From: Croceimicrobium hydrocarbonivorans
Lineage (GTDB): Bacteria; Bacteroidota; Bacteroidia; Flavobacteriales; Schleiferiaceae
Direction of reading: 5' to 3'
Assembly: GCF_014524565.1 (NCBI RefSeq)
Contig: NZ_CP060139.1
Span: 1,185,501 to 1,249,500 of the forward strand
Length of the DNA: 64,000 bases
Below the pieces are notes generated by a model. The model had not been told where the DNA came from and did not search any database. It was given only the letters and a program-made list of their open reading frames with translations. Position 1 is the first letter of the stretch. The number at the start of each line of letters is the position of its first letter. A program made the translations under genes and the position numbers. This document shows positions 34,560-42,676 of the stretch, piece by piece.

Positions 34560-35783
34560 TTGAGGCGTACCAATAAGCTTAAGATACTTAACGATCCGAT
34601 TTACGGCTTCATTACGATTCCCAGCCCCTTTATTTTTGATTTGCTGGAACACCCTTATTTCCAACGATTAAGGAGAATCACTCAATTGGGATTAACCTAT
34701 TTGGTTTACCCCGGAGCCTATCATACCCGCTTTCATCATGCGCTTGGCGCCATGCATTTAATGCGGAAAGCCGTTCACCTCCTTCGTGAGAAAGGCCACG
34801 AAATTACGCCAGCAGAAGAAGAAGGCGTATACATTGCGATACTTTTACACGATATCGGTCATGGTCCCTTCTCCCATGCTCTGGAAAATTCCATCGTGCC
34901 CGGTATCGATCACGAAGCTCTTTCACTAGCCTTTATGGAAGAGCTCAATTTGGAGTTCGAAGGTAAATTACAATTGGGCATCGACATCTTTATGGATCGT
35001 TACCCCAAGCAATTCCTACATCAATTAATTAGCTCTCAGCTGGATATGGATCGCCTCGACTATTTACGTCGGGATTGTTTCTACACCGGTGTTACCGAAG
35101 GGAAAATTAATTCAGAGCGATTGATCACCATGCTCAATGTGGCCGATGATCAGATTGTAGTCGACTCCAAAGGCATTTACAGCGTAGAAAAATTTATTGT
35201 GGCCCGCCGCTTAATGTATTGGCAGGTCTATTTGCATAAAACGGTTTTAGGAGCCGAGTATCTGCTAATTCAAATCTTGAAAAGAGCCCGCATGATTTAT
35301 ACCGACCGTATGCCCATGCCATCGGTGCTAAGACCATTTTTAAGCGGTGCTTTACCGGAAGGCAGAAAGGCCTTGGTGGCACAATATGCTGAGCTGGACG
35401 ATAATGATATTATGGCAGCTATTAAGGAATGGCGTAAAAGCGATGACACCACTTTGGCCATGCTTTGCAATCGACTGCTCGACCGAAATTTATTAGGGGT
35501 GCGTATGCAAGATCATCCCTGGACGGAAGATGAAATGTTGGAGCTCAGAAAAGCGGCCACCGAGAAATACGGAATTAGTGAAAAAGATGCCCGCTACTTG
35601 ATCTTCCAACAGGAAATAAGCAACAATGCCTACAACCCGGAAAAAGATCGCATTAATTTACTTTATAAGGATGGTAGCCTGGTAGATATTACCGAAGCAG
35701 CGGATCAACTAAATATCAGCGCCTTAGCAAAACCAGTGGTTAAATATTTCCTATTTAGCCCTAAATCCTTACTCAGCTCCTAA
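34560..35783 (+). CDS. HD-domain phosphohydrolase (dNTPase-like)
   Basis: About 407 residues. The HD superfamily residues are clear: [28 protein letters not shown] and [17 protein letters not shown]. This resembles the SAMHD1/dGTPase-like family common in Bacteroidota, which starts with a NKLKIINDPIYGF-type sequence. The same segment follows a TTG at 34560 here, so I take TTG as the start. An in-frame ATG at 34461 would lie inside the divergent porX gene. The substrate is not known. Two dozen bases separate it from lpxD, which has its own -7 element. Confidence 0.87.
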   Translation: MRRTNKLKILNDPIYGFITIPSPFIFDLLEHPYFQRLRRITQLGLTYLVYPGAYHTRFHHALGAMHLMRKAVHLLREKGHEITPAEEEGVYIAILLHDIGHGPFSHALENSIVPGIDHEALSLAFMEELNLEFEGKLQLGIDIFMDRYPKQFLHQLISSQLDMDRLDYLRRDCFYTGVTEGKINSERLITMLNVADDQIVVDSKGIYSVEKFIVARRLMYWQVYLHKTVLGAEYLLIQILKRARMIYTDRMPMPSVLRPFLSGALPEGRKALVAQYAELDDNDIMAAIKEWRKSDDTTLAMLCNRLLDRNLLGVRMQDHPWTEDEMLELRKAATEKYGISEKDARYLIFQQEISNNAYNPEKDRINLLYKDGSLVDITEAADQLNISALAKPVVKYFLFSPKSLLSS

Positions 35784-35796
35784 GAGCCTTTATTTG

Positions 35797-35804
35797 TACT
35801 TTTG
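35797..35804 (+). promoter_or_regulatory. Bacteroidota -7 element for the lpx operon
   Basis: TACTTTTG, perfect TAnnTTTG, ends five bases before the lpxD ATG. Confidence 0.5.
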
Positions 35805-35809
35805 GACCA

Positions 35810-36823
35810 ATGGAATTCAGCGCGCAACAAATTGCCGACATGCTGCAGGGTAAAGTAGACGGCAACCCCGAGGTTAAAGTCCACAATCTCAGCAAGATCG
35901 AAGAAGGAAAGCCCGGTACTCTGAGCTTCTTAGCCAATCCGCAATACACCTCCTATATATACGAGACCCAAGCATCGATTGTAATTGTTTCGGAAGATTT
36001 TAAGCCCGAAAATGCAATTGCCTCTACCCTCATTCGGGTAAAAGATGCCTATGGTGCTTTTGCGAAATTACTAGAAGCCTACAGCAGTTTACAAAATACC
36101 GAGACTGGCATTGAGCCTAGTGCTATTATTGCCGATTCAGCTGAAATCGCCGAAGATGTATACATCGGAGCCGGTTGTCAAATAGGAGCCGGTGTTAAGA
36201 TTGGTAAAGGCACTAAGATCTATGGCAACACGGTGATTGGCCCCAATAGCCGCATTGGCGAAGCATGCCTTATTCAAAGTGGAGTGCATGTTTACCGCGA
36301 TAGCCAAATTGGTAATCAGGTGAGCATCCATAGCGGAGTAATCATTGGAGCGGATGGATTTGGCTTTGCGCCGAAAGGATCTGAATATTCTAAAGTGCCA
36401 CAAATCGGAAATGTTCGCATTGAAGATGGGGTAGAGATCGGTGCCAATACTACAATTGACCGTGCTACCTTGGGTTCGACTATCATCCGTAAGGGAGTAA
36501 AACTCGACAACCTGATTCAAATCGGGCATAATGTGGAGATTGGTGAAAACACCGTAATCGCCGCACAGGCAGGTGTTGCAGGATCCACCAAGGTAGGTGC
36601 TAATTGTATGATTGGTGGTCAGGTTGGTATTTCCGGTCATCTTAAAATTGGCGACCGGGTAAAGATTGCCGCCCAAAGTGGAATTATGAATAATATTGAA
36701 GATGACAGCGTAATCATGGGCAGTCCCGCCTTTGGGATTTCTGATTACCGTAAGTCCTATGTATATTTCCGCAAATTGCCCAAATTAATTAGCGAGCTCC
36801 AAAAAAGCATCAAAGGTTCATGA
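35810..36823 (+). CDS. lpxD: UDP-3-O-acylglucosamine N-acyltransferase
   Basis: 337 residues. An N-terminal uridine-binding domain ([16 protein letters not shown]) is followed by a left-handed beta-helix of hexapeptide repeats and the catalytic His in [14 protein letters not shown]. Adds the N-linked acyl chain in lipid A synthesis. First gene of lpxD-lpxC/fabZ-lpxA; its stop overlaps the next ATG (ATGA). Confidence 0.95.
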   Translation: MEFSAQQIADMLQGKVDGNPEVKVHNLSKIEEGKPGTLSFLANPQYTSYIYETQASIVIVSEDFKPENAIASTLIRVKDAYGAFAKLLEAYSSLQNTETGIEPSAIIADSAEIAEDVYIGAGCQIGAGVKIGKGTKIYGNTVIGPNSRIGEACLIQSGVHVYRDSQIGNQVSIHSGVIIGADGFGFAPKGSEYSKVPQIGNVRIEDGVEIGANTTIDRATLGSTIIRKGVKLDNLIQIGHNVEIGENTVIAAQAGVAGSTKVGANCMIGGQVGISGHLKIGDRVKIAAQSGIMNNIEDDSVIMGSPAFGISDYRKSYVYFRKLPKLISELQKSIKGS

Positions 36824-38220
36824 GCAAGCCACAAAACACCTTAAGTCAGAGCGTTAAAATCTCTGGCTTTGGCCTCCATACCGGAGCCGAAGTAAGTTTA
36901 CATTTTCAACCGGCAGCAGTCGACTACGGAGTAGTTTTTAAACGTGTAGATCTGGATGGAGCCCCCGAGGTTCCTGCTCTGGCCAGTTTTGTAACCCATA
37001 CAGAGCGAGGCACTACCCTCGAAAAAGGCGCTGCGGCGGTAAGCACAGTGGAGCATGTTTTAGCGGCCCTTACTGGACTGGATATCGACAATTGCCTTAT
37101 TGAAGTGGACGGACCCGAAATGCCAATTATGGATGGCAGCAGCCTACCCTTCGTTAAGGTATTAGAAGAAGCGGGTACTCAAGCTCAGGATAAAGACAAA
37201 CAGTATTTTGAAATCAAGGAAAGCATTCGTTTTTACGATGCTGAGGAAGATGTAGAGCTGATTGCCGTTCCCGCCGATGAATATCAAGTTTCGGTAATGG
37301 TAGATTATGGCACTAAGGTTTTAGGTAGCCAAAGTGCCCAACTCAATAAAATGAGTGATTTCAAATCCGAAATTGCCCCTTGCCGTACCTTCAGCTTTTT
37401 GCATGAATTAGAACTACTACTCGACCACGGATTAATTCGTGGTGGCGATTTAAATAATGCCATCGTTTATGTGGATCAGGAGCTTTCACCTGAAAAACTG
37501 GAGAAATTAAAAAAGGCATTCAAGAAAGATCAGGTATCCGTTAAATCCAATGGAATTCTGGATAACCTTGATTTACACTTCACAAATGAAGCCGCCCGTC
37601 ATAAATTATTGGACGTAATTGGCGACCTTCGTTTAGTGGGTGCCCCTATTAAGGGAAAAATTATTGCTTCAAAACCTGGACACAAAGCCAATACTACTTT
37701 CGCCAAACTGTTAGCCAAAGCCATGAAAGAACAAATGCAACGCGCCGATATTCCGGCTTATGACCCCGACCAAAAACCGGTTTATAACGTAACTGAAATT
37801 CAGCACATTCTCCCCCACCGCCCACCATTCCTCTTGGTAGACAAGGTGATGGAGATTAGTGAAGATCATGTTATGGCGGTTAAAAGCGTAACCATGAACG
37901 AGCCTTTCTTCGAAGGTCACTTCCCGGGAGCTCCGGTTATGCCAGGCGTACTGCAAGTGGAAGCAATGGCACAGGCCGGAGGCATTCTGGCCCTAAGCAC
38001 CGTACCCGACCCCGAAAACTACCTCACCTACTTCTTAAAGATTGACAATGTTCGTTTCAAGAAACAAGTTGTTCCTGGCGACACCTTGATCTTTAAATTG
38101 GTGATGACAGAACCGATCCGCCGCGGCATCGTAAAGATGACCGGAAAAGCCTATGTAGGCAGCTCACTGGTTTGTGAAGCCGAAATGATGGCGCAGATCG
38201 TTAAAGAAAAGAACAAATAA
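36820..38220 (+). CDS. lpxC/fabZ: Bifunctional LpxC deacetylase / FabZ dehydratase
   Basis: 466 residues, a fusion typical of Bacteroidota. Residues ~1-310 are UDP-3-O-acyl-GlcNAc deacetylase with zinc-ligand segments [10 protein letters not shown] and [10 protein letters not shown]. Residues ~320-466 are 3-hydroxyacyl-ACP dehydratase ([33 protein letters not shown]). It couples the committed lipid A step to supply of hydroxyacyl-ACP. Overlaps lpxD (ATGA) and lpxA (TAATG). Confidence 0.96.
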   Translation: MSKPQNTLSQSVKISGFGLHTGAEVSLHFQPAAVDYGVVFKRVDLDGAPEVPALASFVTHTERGTTLEKGAAAVSTVEHVLAALTGLDIDNCLIEVDGPEMPIMDGSSLPFVKVLEEAGTQAQDKDKQYFEIKESIRFYDAEEDVELIAVPADEYQVSVMVDYGTKVLGSQSAQLNKMSDFKSEIAPCRTFSFLHELELLLDHGLIRGGDLNNAIVYVDQELSPEKLEKLKKAFKKDQVSVKSNGILDNLDLHFTNEAARHKLLDVIGDLRLVGAPIKGKIIASKPGHKANTTFAKLLAKAMKEQMQRADIPAYDPDQKPVYNVTEIQHILPHRPPFLLVDKVMEISEDHVMAVKSVTMNEPFFEGHFPGAPVMPGVLQVEAMAQAGGILALSTVPDPENYLTYFLKIDNVRFKKQVVPGDTLIFKLVMTEPIRRGIVKMTGKAYVGSSLVCEAEMMAQIVKEKNK

Positions 38221-39002
38221 TGAATCAACCTCTCGCCTACGTCCACCCCAGTGCTAAGATTGCCCCCACCGTGGTAATCGAACCTTTCACCACCATCCAT
38301 AAAAATGTGGTGATTGAAGAAGGTACCTGGATTGGATCCAATGTTACTATTATGGAAGGTGCCCGCATCGGTAAAAACTGCCGAATTTTCCCGGGTGCTG
38401 TGATTTCTGCCATTCCTCAGGATTTGAAATTCGAAGGAGAAGACAGTACCGTAGAAATCGGAAATAATGTAACCATCCGTGAATTTGTAACCATCAACCG
38501 AGGCACCAAGGCCCTGGGCAAAACTGTAATTGGCGATAATAGCCTAATTATGGCCACCGCTCACGTAGCGCACGATTGCGTAATTGGTAAAAACTGCATC
38601 GTTGTAAATGGTGTACTCCTGGCCGGTCACGTTGAAGTAGACGATTGGGCCATTATTGGTGGACTTTGTGCCGTACAGCAATTTGCCAAAATTGGCACCC
38701 ATGCCTTTGTAGGTGGTGGATCATTAGTACGTAAAGATGTTCCTCCCTTTGTAAAGGCGGCTAAAGAACCTATTTCCTATGCGGGTATTAACTCTATTGG
38801 CTTGCGCCGAAGAGGTTATACCAATGAGCAGATCAATGAGGTACAGAACATTTACCGTATTCTTTTCCAGAAGAATTACAATGTTAGTCAGGCTTTATCT
38901 ATCATTGAAGCCGACTTCGAAGCTACCCAGGATCGGGATGAAATTCTCACTTTTATCCGGAATTCACAGACCGGAATTATGAAAGGTTTCCGCCTCGAGT
39001 AA
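38220..39002 (+). CDS. lpxA: UDP-N-acetylglucosamine O-acyltransferase
   Basis: 260 residues, standard length. Hexapeptide-repeat beta-helix with the catalytic His segment TAHVAHDCVIGKNC and the GINSIGLRRRGYT C-terminal helical domain. First acylation of lipid A synthesis. The next ATG directly follows its stop. Confidence 0.96.
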   Translation: MNQPLAYVHPSAKIAPTVVIEPFTTIHKNVVIEEGTWIGSNVTIMEGARIGKNCRIFPGAVISAIPQDLKFEGEDSTVEIGNNVTIREFVTINRGTKALGKTVIGDNSLIMATAHVAHDCVIGKNCIVVNGVLLAGHVEVDDWAIIGGLCAVQQFAKIGTHAFVGGGSLVRKDVPPFVKAAKEPISYAGINSIGLRRRGYTNEQINEVQNIYRILFQKNYNVSQALSIIEADFEATQDRDEILTFIRNSQTGIMKGFRLE

Positions 39003-39623
39003 ATGAAATTAGAATACCGGAAGGCCGGTCGTCGCTTTCCCGGTCAAATAGTATTTCAAAACCTTGATCTCGAAATCGAGGCTGGCAGTCATTGGGCTAT
39101 ACTTGGTGCCAATGGCAGTGGGAAATCCACCTTTCTAAAAACAGCTTTCGGCGCTCTGAGCCTTAGTGAAGGTAGCCTCCAGCATTCTATAGATGGGCAG
39201 ACAGTAGACATGCAAAGCGCGGCTTTAAACATCGCCTATGCCGCTCCCTATTTCGAGTTAATCGAAGAACTCACTGTGCTGGAATTCCTAAAAACCGCCC
39301 AGGGTTTTCGCACTTTCAAAAATCAATTAGGGCCCCAGGATATTGTCCAGAAAGCCATGCTGGAAGAGGCCGCAAAGCGAAAAATCCGCTTTCTGAGCTC
39401 CGGTATGAAGCAGCGCCTTAAACTTTGTTTGGCACTTTTTTCAGAAGCAAAGTTGATTATCCTGGACGAACCTACGTCCAACCTCGATCGAGCGGGAGTC
39501 CAGTGGTTTCGGGACTTATTGGAAAATGAAATCGAAGATCGCAGCCTTTTAATCGGTACAAATTACAATGAAGACGAAGGCTTTCTTTGTGATCAGCATT
39601 TAAGGGTGACCGATTATCAATAG
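39003..39623 (+). CDS. Stand-alone ABC ATPase in the lpx operon
   Basis: 206 residues, one nucleotide-binding domain: Walker A GANGSGKST, signature LSSGMKQRLKL, Walker B KLIILDEPTSNLD. No membrane domain is fused and no permease gene is adjacent. It begins immediately after the lpxA stop, so it is co-transcribed with lipid A genes, while efp downstream has its own -7 element. It may power an unlinked permease for an envelope component. The short length and lack of extra domains make ABC-F or UvrA types unlikely. Confidence 0.88.
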   Translation: MKLEYRKAGRRFPGQIVFQNLDLEIEAGSHWAILGANGSGKSTFLKTAFGALSLSEGSLQHSIDGQTVDMQSAALNIAYAAPYFELIEELTVLEFLKTAQGFRTFKNQLGPQDIVQKAMLEEAAKRKIRFLSSGMKQRLKLCLALFSEAKLIILDEPTSNLDRAGVQWFRDLLENEIEDRSLLIGTNYNEDEGFLCDQHLRVTDYQ

Positions 39624-39630
39624 GCTTTAA

Positions 39631-39638
39631 TATTTTTG
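39631..39638 (+). promoter_or_regulatory. Bacteroidota -7 element for efp
   Basis: TATTTTTG, perfect TAnnTTTG, 15 bases before the efp ATG. It overlaps the TTG that could otherwise be taken as an upstream start, so the ATG at 39654 is preferred. Confidence 0.5.
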
Positions 39639-39653
39639 CTCAAAATCATTAAG

Positions 39654-40223
39654 ATGGCAGATACTTCAGATATCCGTAATGGATTGTGCATCACCTTTAA
39701 CGGTAACCCTCATCAAATCATTGAATTTCTTCACGTAAAGCCCGGCAAAGGCCCAGCTTTCGTGCGCACTAAATTACGGAACCTCGATACCGGTCGTGTA
39801 ATTGACAACACCTTCCCTTCCGGATCGAAATTGGAAATTATTCGGATCGAAAACCGGAACTATCAGTTCTTATACGAAGATCCCAGCGGATGGCACTTCA
39901 TGAACATGGATGATTTCAACCAAATCACCATCCCTAAAGAATTAATCAATGCCCCTCAGTTTTTGAAAGAGGGTATGGAATGTCAGGTATTGTTCCATGC
40001 CGACGAGGATCGTCCATTAGTATGTGAGCTTCCTCAAAAGGTTGCATTAGAAATCACCTATACCGAACCCGGAATTAAGGGCGACACCGCCACTAACACT
40101 TTGAAGCCTGCAACGGTAGAAACTGGTGCCGAAATTCGTGTACCTTTATTCATTGAGCAAGGCGAGAAAGTGGTGATCGACACTGCTTCCGGCGATTATA
40201 AAGAACGTTATAAAGGCGAATAA
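39654..40223 (+). CDS. efp: Elongation factor P
   Basis: 189 residues. The three-domain factor relieves ribosome stalling at polyproline. The tip loop reads VKPGKGPAF with Lys 32 at the position modified in Lys-type EF-Ps, followed by RTKLRN. No EpmA, EpmB or other EF-P modification gene is in the window. The stop overlaps the ATG of the LpxD-like gene (TAATG). Placement in the lipid A cluster is usual for Bacteroidota. Confidence 0.96.
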   Translation: MADTSDIRNGLCITFNGNPHQIIEFLHVKPGKGPAFVRTKLRNLDTGRVIDNTFPSGSKLEIIRIENRNYQFLYEDPSGWHFMNMDDFNQITIPKELINAPQFLKEGMECQVLFHADEDRPLVCELPQKVALEITYTEPGIKGDTATNTLKPATVETGAEIRVPLFIEQGEKVVIDTASGDYKERYKGE

Positions 40224-41161
40224 TGGATTTCAAAAAGCCGCTTCAACTTTCCGAATTAGCAGATTTCCTGCAATGCGGCTTCCGTGGCGAGGCTGAACAC
40301 CTCACCTATGGATTTAATGAAATTCATCGTGTTCGTCCTGGTGATCTGGTTTTTGTAGATCATCCTAAATATTACCAAAAGGCTTTAGACTCTGCCGCTA
40401 CCACCATTATTATTAATCAGGAAGTAGAGGTTCCAGAGGGAAAAGGTCTTTTAATTTCTGAGGATCCTTTTCGGGATTTTAATCGACTTACCCGCAAGTA
40501 TTTCCCTTTCCAAGCTCGTGAAACTGCAATAGCAGATGATGCTGAAATTGGAGAAGGAACCATCATTCAACCCGGCTGTACCATTGGTCATGGAGTTAAG
40601 ATTGGCAAAGACTGTGTAATTCACGCTAATGTGAACATTGGTGACAATTGCCAGCTCGGCGATCGGGTAATCATCCAGGCTAATACCGTAATTGGCTCTG
40701 ATGCTTTTTACTATAAAAAGCGTGCTGAAGGTTTCGATCGCTTACTCAGCGGTGGAAATGTTGTGATTGAGGACGACGTCGAAATTGGCGCTTCTTGTAC
40801 TATTGATCGTGGCGTAAGTGCGGATACTCGCATTGGCAAAGGCTCTAAATTCGATAATCAGGTGCATGTAGGTCATGATACCATTGTGGGCGAAAAATGT
40901 CTTTTTGCCGCTCAAGTAGGTGTGGCCGGCTGTACCATTATTGGCAATGGCGTTACCCTCTGGGGTCAGGTTGGTGTGAGCTCTGATATTACGATTGGCG
41001 ATAAGGCTGTTGTTCTTGCTCAATCTGGTGTATCGAAGTCTTTGGCCGGTGGCAAAGTGTATTTCGGATACCCTGCCGACGAGGCGCGGAAACGTCACCG
41101 TGAAATGGCTTCACTACGCTTATTACCCGAGATTATCAATCGCATTGAATTGGAAGAATAA
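40223..41161 (+). CDS. LpxD-like hexapeptide acyltransferase
   Basis: 312 residues, a second LpxD-type protein: an N-terminal domain (RPGDLVFVDHPKYYQKAL), then a hexapeptide beta-helix with a His motif VHVGHDTIVGEKC. It is distinct from the lpxD at 35810 and is annotated in other Bacteroidota as UDP-3-O-acylglucosamine N-acyltransferase-like. The true acceptor is uncertain. Last gene of the cluster, closed by a strong terminator. Confidence 0.88.
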   Translation: MDFKKPLQLSELADFLQCGFRGEAEHLTYGFNEIHRVRPGDLVFVDHPKYYQKALDSAATTIIINQEVEVPEGKGLLISEDPFRDFNRLTRKYFPFQARETAIADDAEIGEGTIIQPGCTIGHGVKIGKDCVIHANVNIGDNCQLGDRVIIQANTVIGSDAFYYKKRAEGFDRLLSGGNVVIEDDVEIGASCTIDRGVSADTRIGKGSKFDNQVHVGHDTIVGEKCLFAAQVGVAGCTIIGNGVTLWGQVGVSSDITIGDKAVVLAQSGVSKSLAGGKVYFGYPADEARKRHREMASLRLLPEIINRIELEE

Positions 41162-41181
41162 TCCTCAAGCTTATTAAAAAG

Positions 41182-41213
41182 AAAGCCCCGCTTTGCAGCG
41201 GGGCTTTTTTATT
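41182..41213. terminator. Bidirectional hairpin terminator
   Basis: AAGCCCCGCT (41183-41192) pairs with AGCGGGGCTT (41197-41206); T runs follow on both strands. Serves the lpx/efp cluster (plus) and susD (minus). Confidence 0.9.
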
Positions 41214-41228
41214 GGATTGAATTATTTC

Positions 41229-42665
41229 CTAGTGGAAAGGACAAACATCAGCAGTGGCCTTATTCTGAACAATAAGGTTACTGATATTATGATTGATAGT
41301 ACAAGTACGCGCTACCTCATCATAAGTAATAGCATCAATTTCACTAGCGATGGCCTGTAGATAACCAGGAATAACAGGCTCAGTATCAGAAGTGGTCACA
41401 TTGCTATTTAAGAGTTGCTCATTTTGAGAAACTACCAGGGTAATACCCATATCCATCATCCGTAATCCTTCACCGATAAACACTTCCTGACGGATATTGT
41501 AAATCGCTTCCAACATAGCATCACCAGTAATACCAGTAACCATTGCTACATCATAAGAAGTACCGGAAACGGTAGGTACATTTACATTACCTCCTTGACG
41601 GTATAGCACTAATCCTGCACGACCATCAACGGTAATATCGGTACTATCAGGACGAGTTCCGGGATTACGCTCGGTACGGTCTTCAGTAGCATCATTTAAG
41701 CTACGAACCGGACGATTAGACACCACAGTAAAGAGATCGGTGAGGGCCAGCAAAGCTCCTGGATCATTACCGGCAGCATTGGCAGCCTCGGCTTTGATCA
41801 AATGAGCCTCTTCTACTTTGAATAAAGGAATTTCAGAATCTTCGTTGGCAGAAATTACCGCGAACTTAGGATCCAAGAAATCCAGCTTAGGCAAGGGTTG
41901 CAAGTCGTCGAAACTACCGCGATCATACAAGGCATCTTGTAATGAGTTTACGGTATAATCTAAACTATTGCTATTACCGCGGCTGTTCTGTGGGTCGAAT
42001 TTAATAGTGCGCAGAAACTCAGCGTCATCAGCAATTACCGCATTAGCCATAGCTACGGCATTGGTAGCATCACCTTTAAGGTAATAGGCACGCATCATAC
42101 CGGCTTTAGCCGAAGTATTCTCACTGGTGGTATTTGAGGTATTAAAGTAATTGATAGCGGCATCTAAATGCGCATCACTACTCATTACCGGACCAGCAGC
42201 GGAACCTGGTAAATTGCGATAATACATGGCAGCCCAGAGATGAGACAATCCAGCGAAGAATTCAAATTCTGCCTGTACTGTTGCATCGTAATTGGGATCA
42301 TTAGGTCCAATCTCGGATAATCCGAAGAGGGCCATTTCGCGAATACGGGCAATATGGAACTGGGAATCATCCACATCATCATCTTGCCAGTCGATAGTTA
42401 AACCATCTACAAACTGATTGAAGAAGGTTTGGGTATTTACATAATTGTCGGAAGCAATCTCAGCTACAATCAAATTGTTGTTAGCGGTAATGGCCAGCTG
42501 ACGCTCTAAACCATTTAACCAACTTTTAGATGAGTTAGGCTGCCCTACCAAGGCGTCTTCCGAAAGGTTGGGGTTCACCACATCTGTGGGATCCACCGCT
42601 TCACAACCTACAATTAGCAATGCTGAAGCGGCTACGATCGAAACTTTAGTCAATAACTTTTTCAT
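41229..42665 (-). CDS. SusD/RagB family outer-membrane lipoprotein
   Basis: 478 residues. A lipoprotein signal (VSIVAASALLIVGC) precedes a helical TPR-like SusD fold (LSHLWAAMYYRNLPG, AEFLRTIKFDPQN, IPLFKVEEAHLIKAEAANAAG, EAIYNIRQEVFIGEGLRMMDM). It caps the SusC channel and binds the substrate outside the cell. It begins 11 bases after susC. No glycoside hydrolase, peptidase or regulator flanks the pair, so the substrate cannot be inferred. Confidence 0.92.
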   Translation of the reverse strand: MKKLLTKVSIVAASALLIVGCEAVDPTDVVNPNLSEDALVGQPNSSKSWLNGLERQLAITANNNLIVAEIASDNYVNTQTFFNQFVDGLTIDWQDDDVDDSQFHIARIREMALFGLSEIGPNDPNYDATVQAEFEFFAGLSHLWAAMYYRNLPGSAAGPVMSSDAHLDAAINYFNTSNTTSENTSAKAGMMRAYYLKGDATNAVAMANAVIADDAEFLRTIKFDPQNSRGNSNSLDYTVNSLQDALYDRGSFDDLQPLPKLDFLDPKFAVISANEDSEIPLFKVEEAHLIKAEAANAAGNDPGALLALTDLFTVVSNRPVRSLNDATEDRTERNPGTRPDSTDITVDGRAGLVLYRQGGNVNVPTVSGTSYDVAMVTGITGDAMLEAIYNIRQEVFIGEGLRMMDMGITLVVSQNEQLLNSNVTTSDTEPVIPGYLQAIASEIDAITYDEVARTCTINHNISNLIVQNKATADVCPFH

Positions 42666-42676
42666 CTTGCTTTAAA

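Noticed and set aside
40223-41161. Recent duplication of lpxD
   Set aside because: The second LpxD-like protein has a different N-terminus and length, and I recall the same paired arrangement in other Bacteroidota, so it is an old paralogue.
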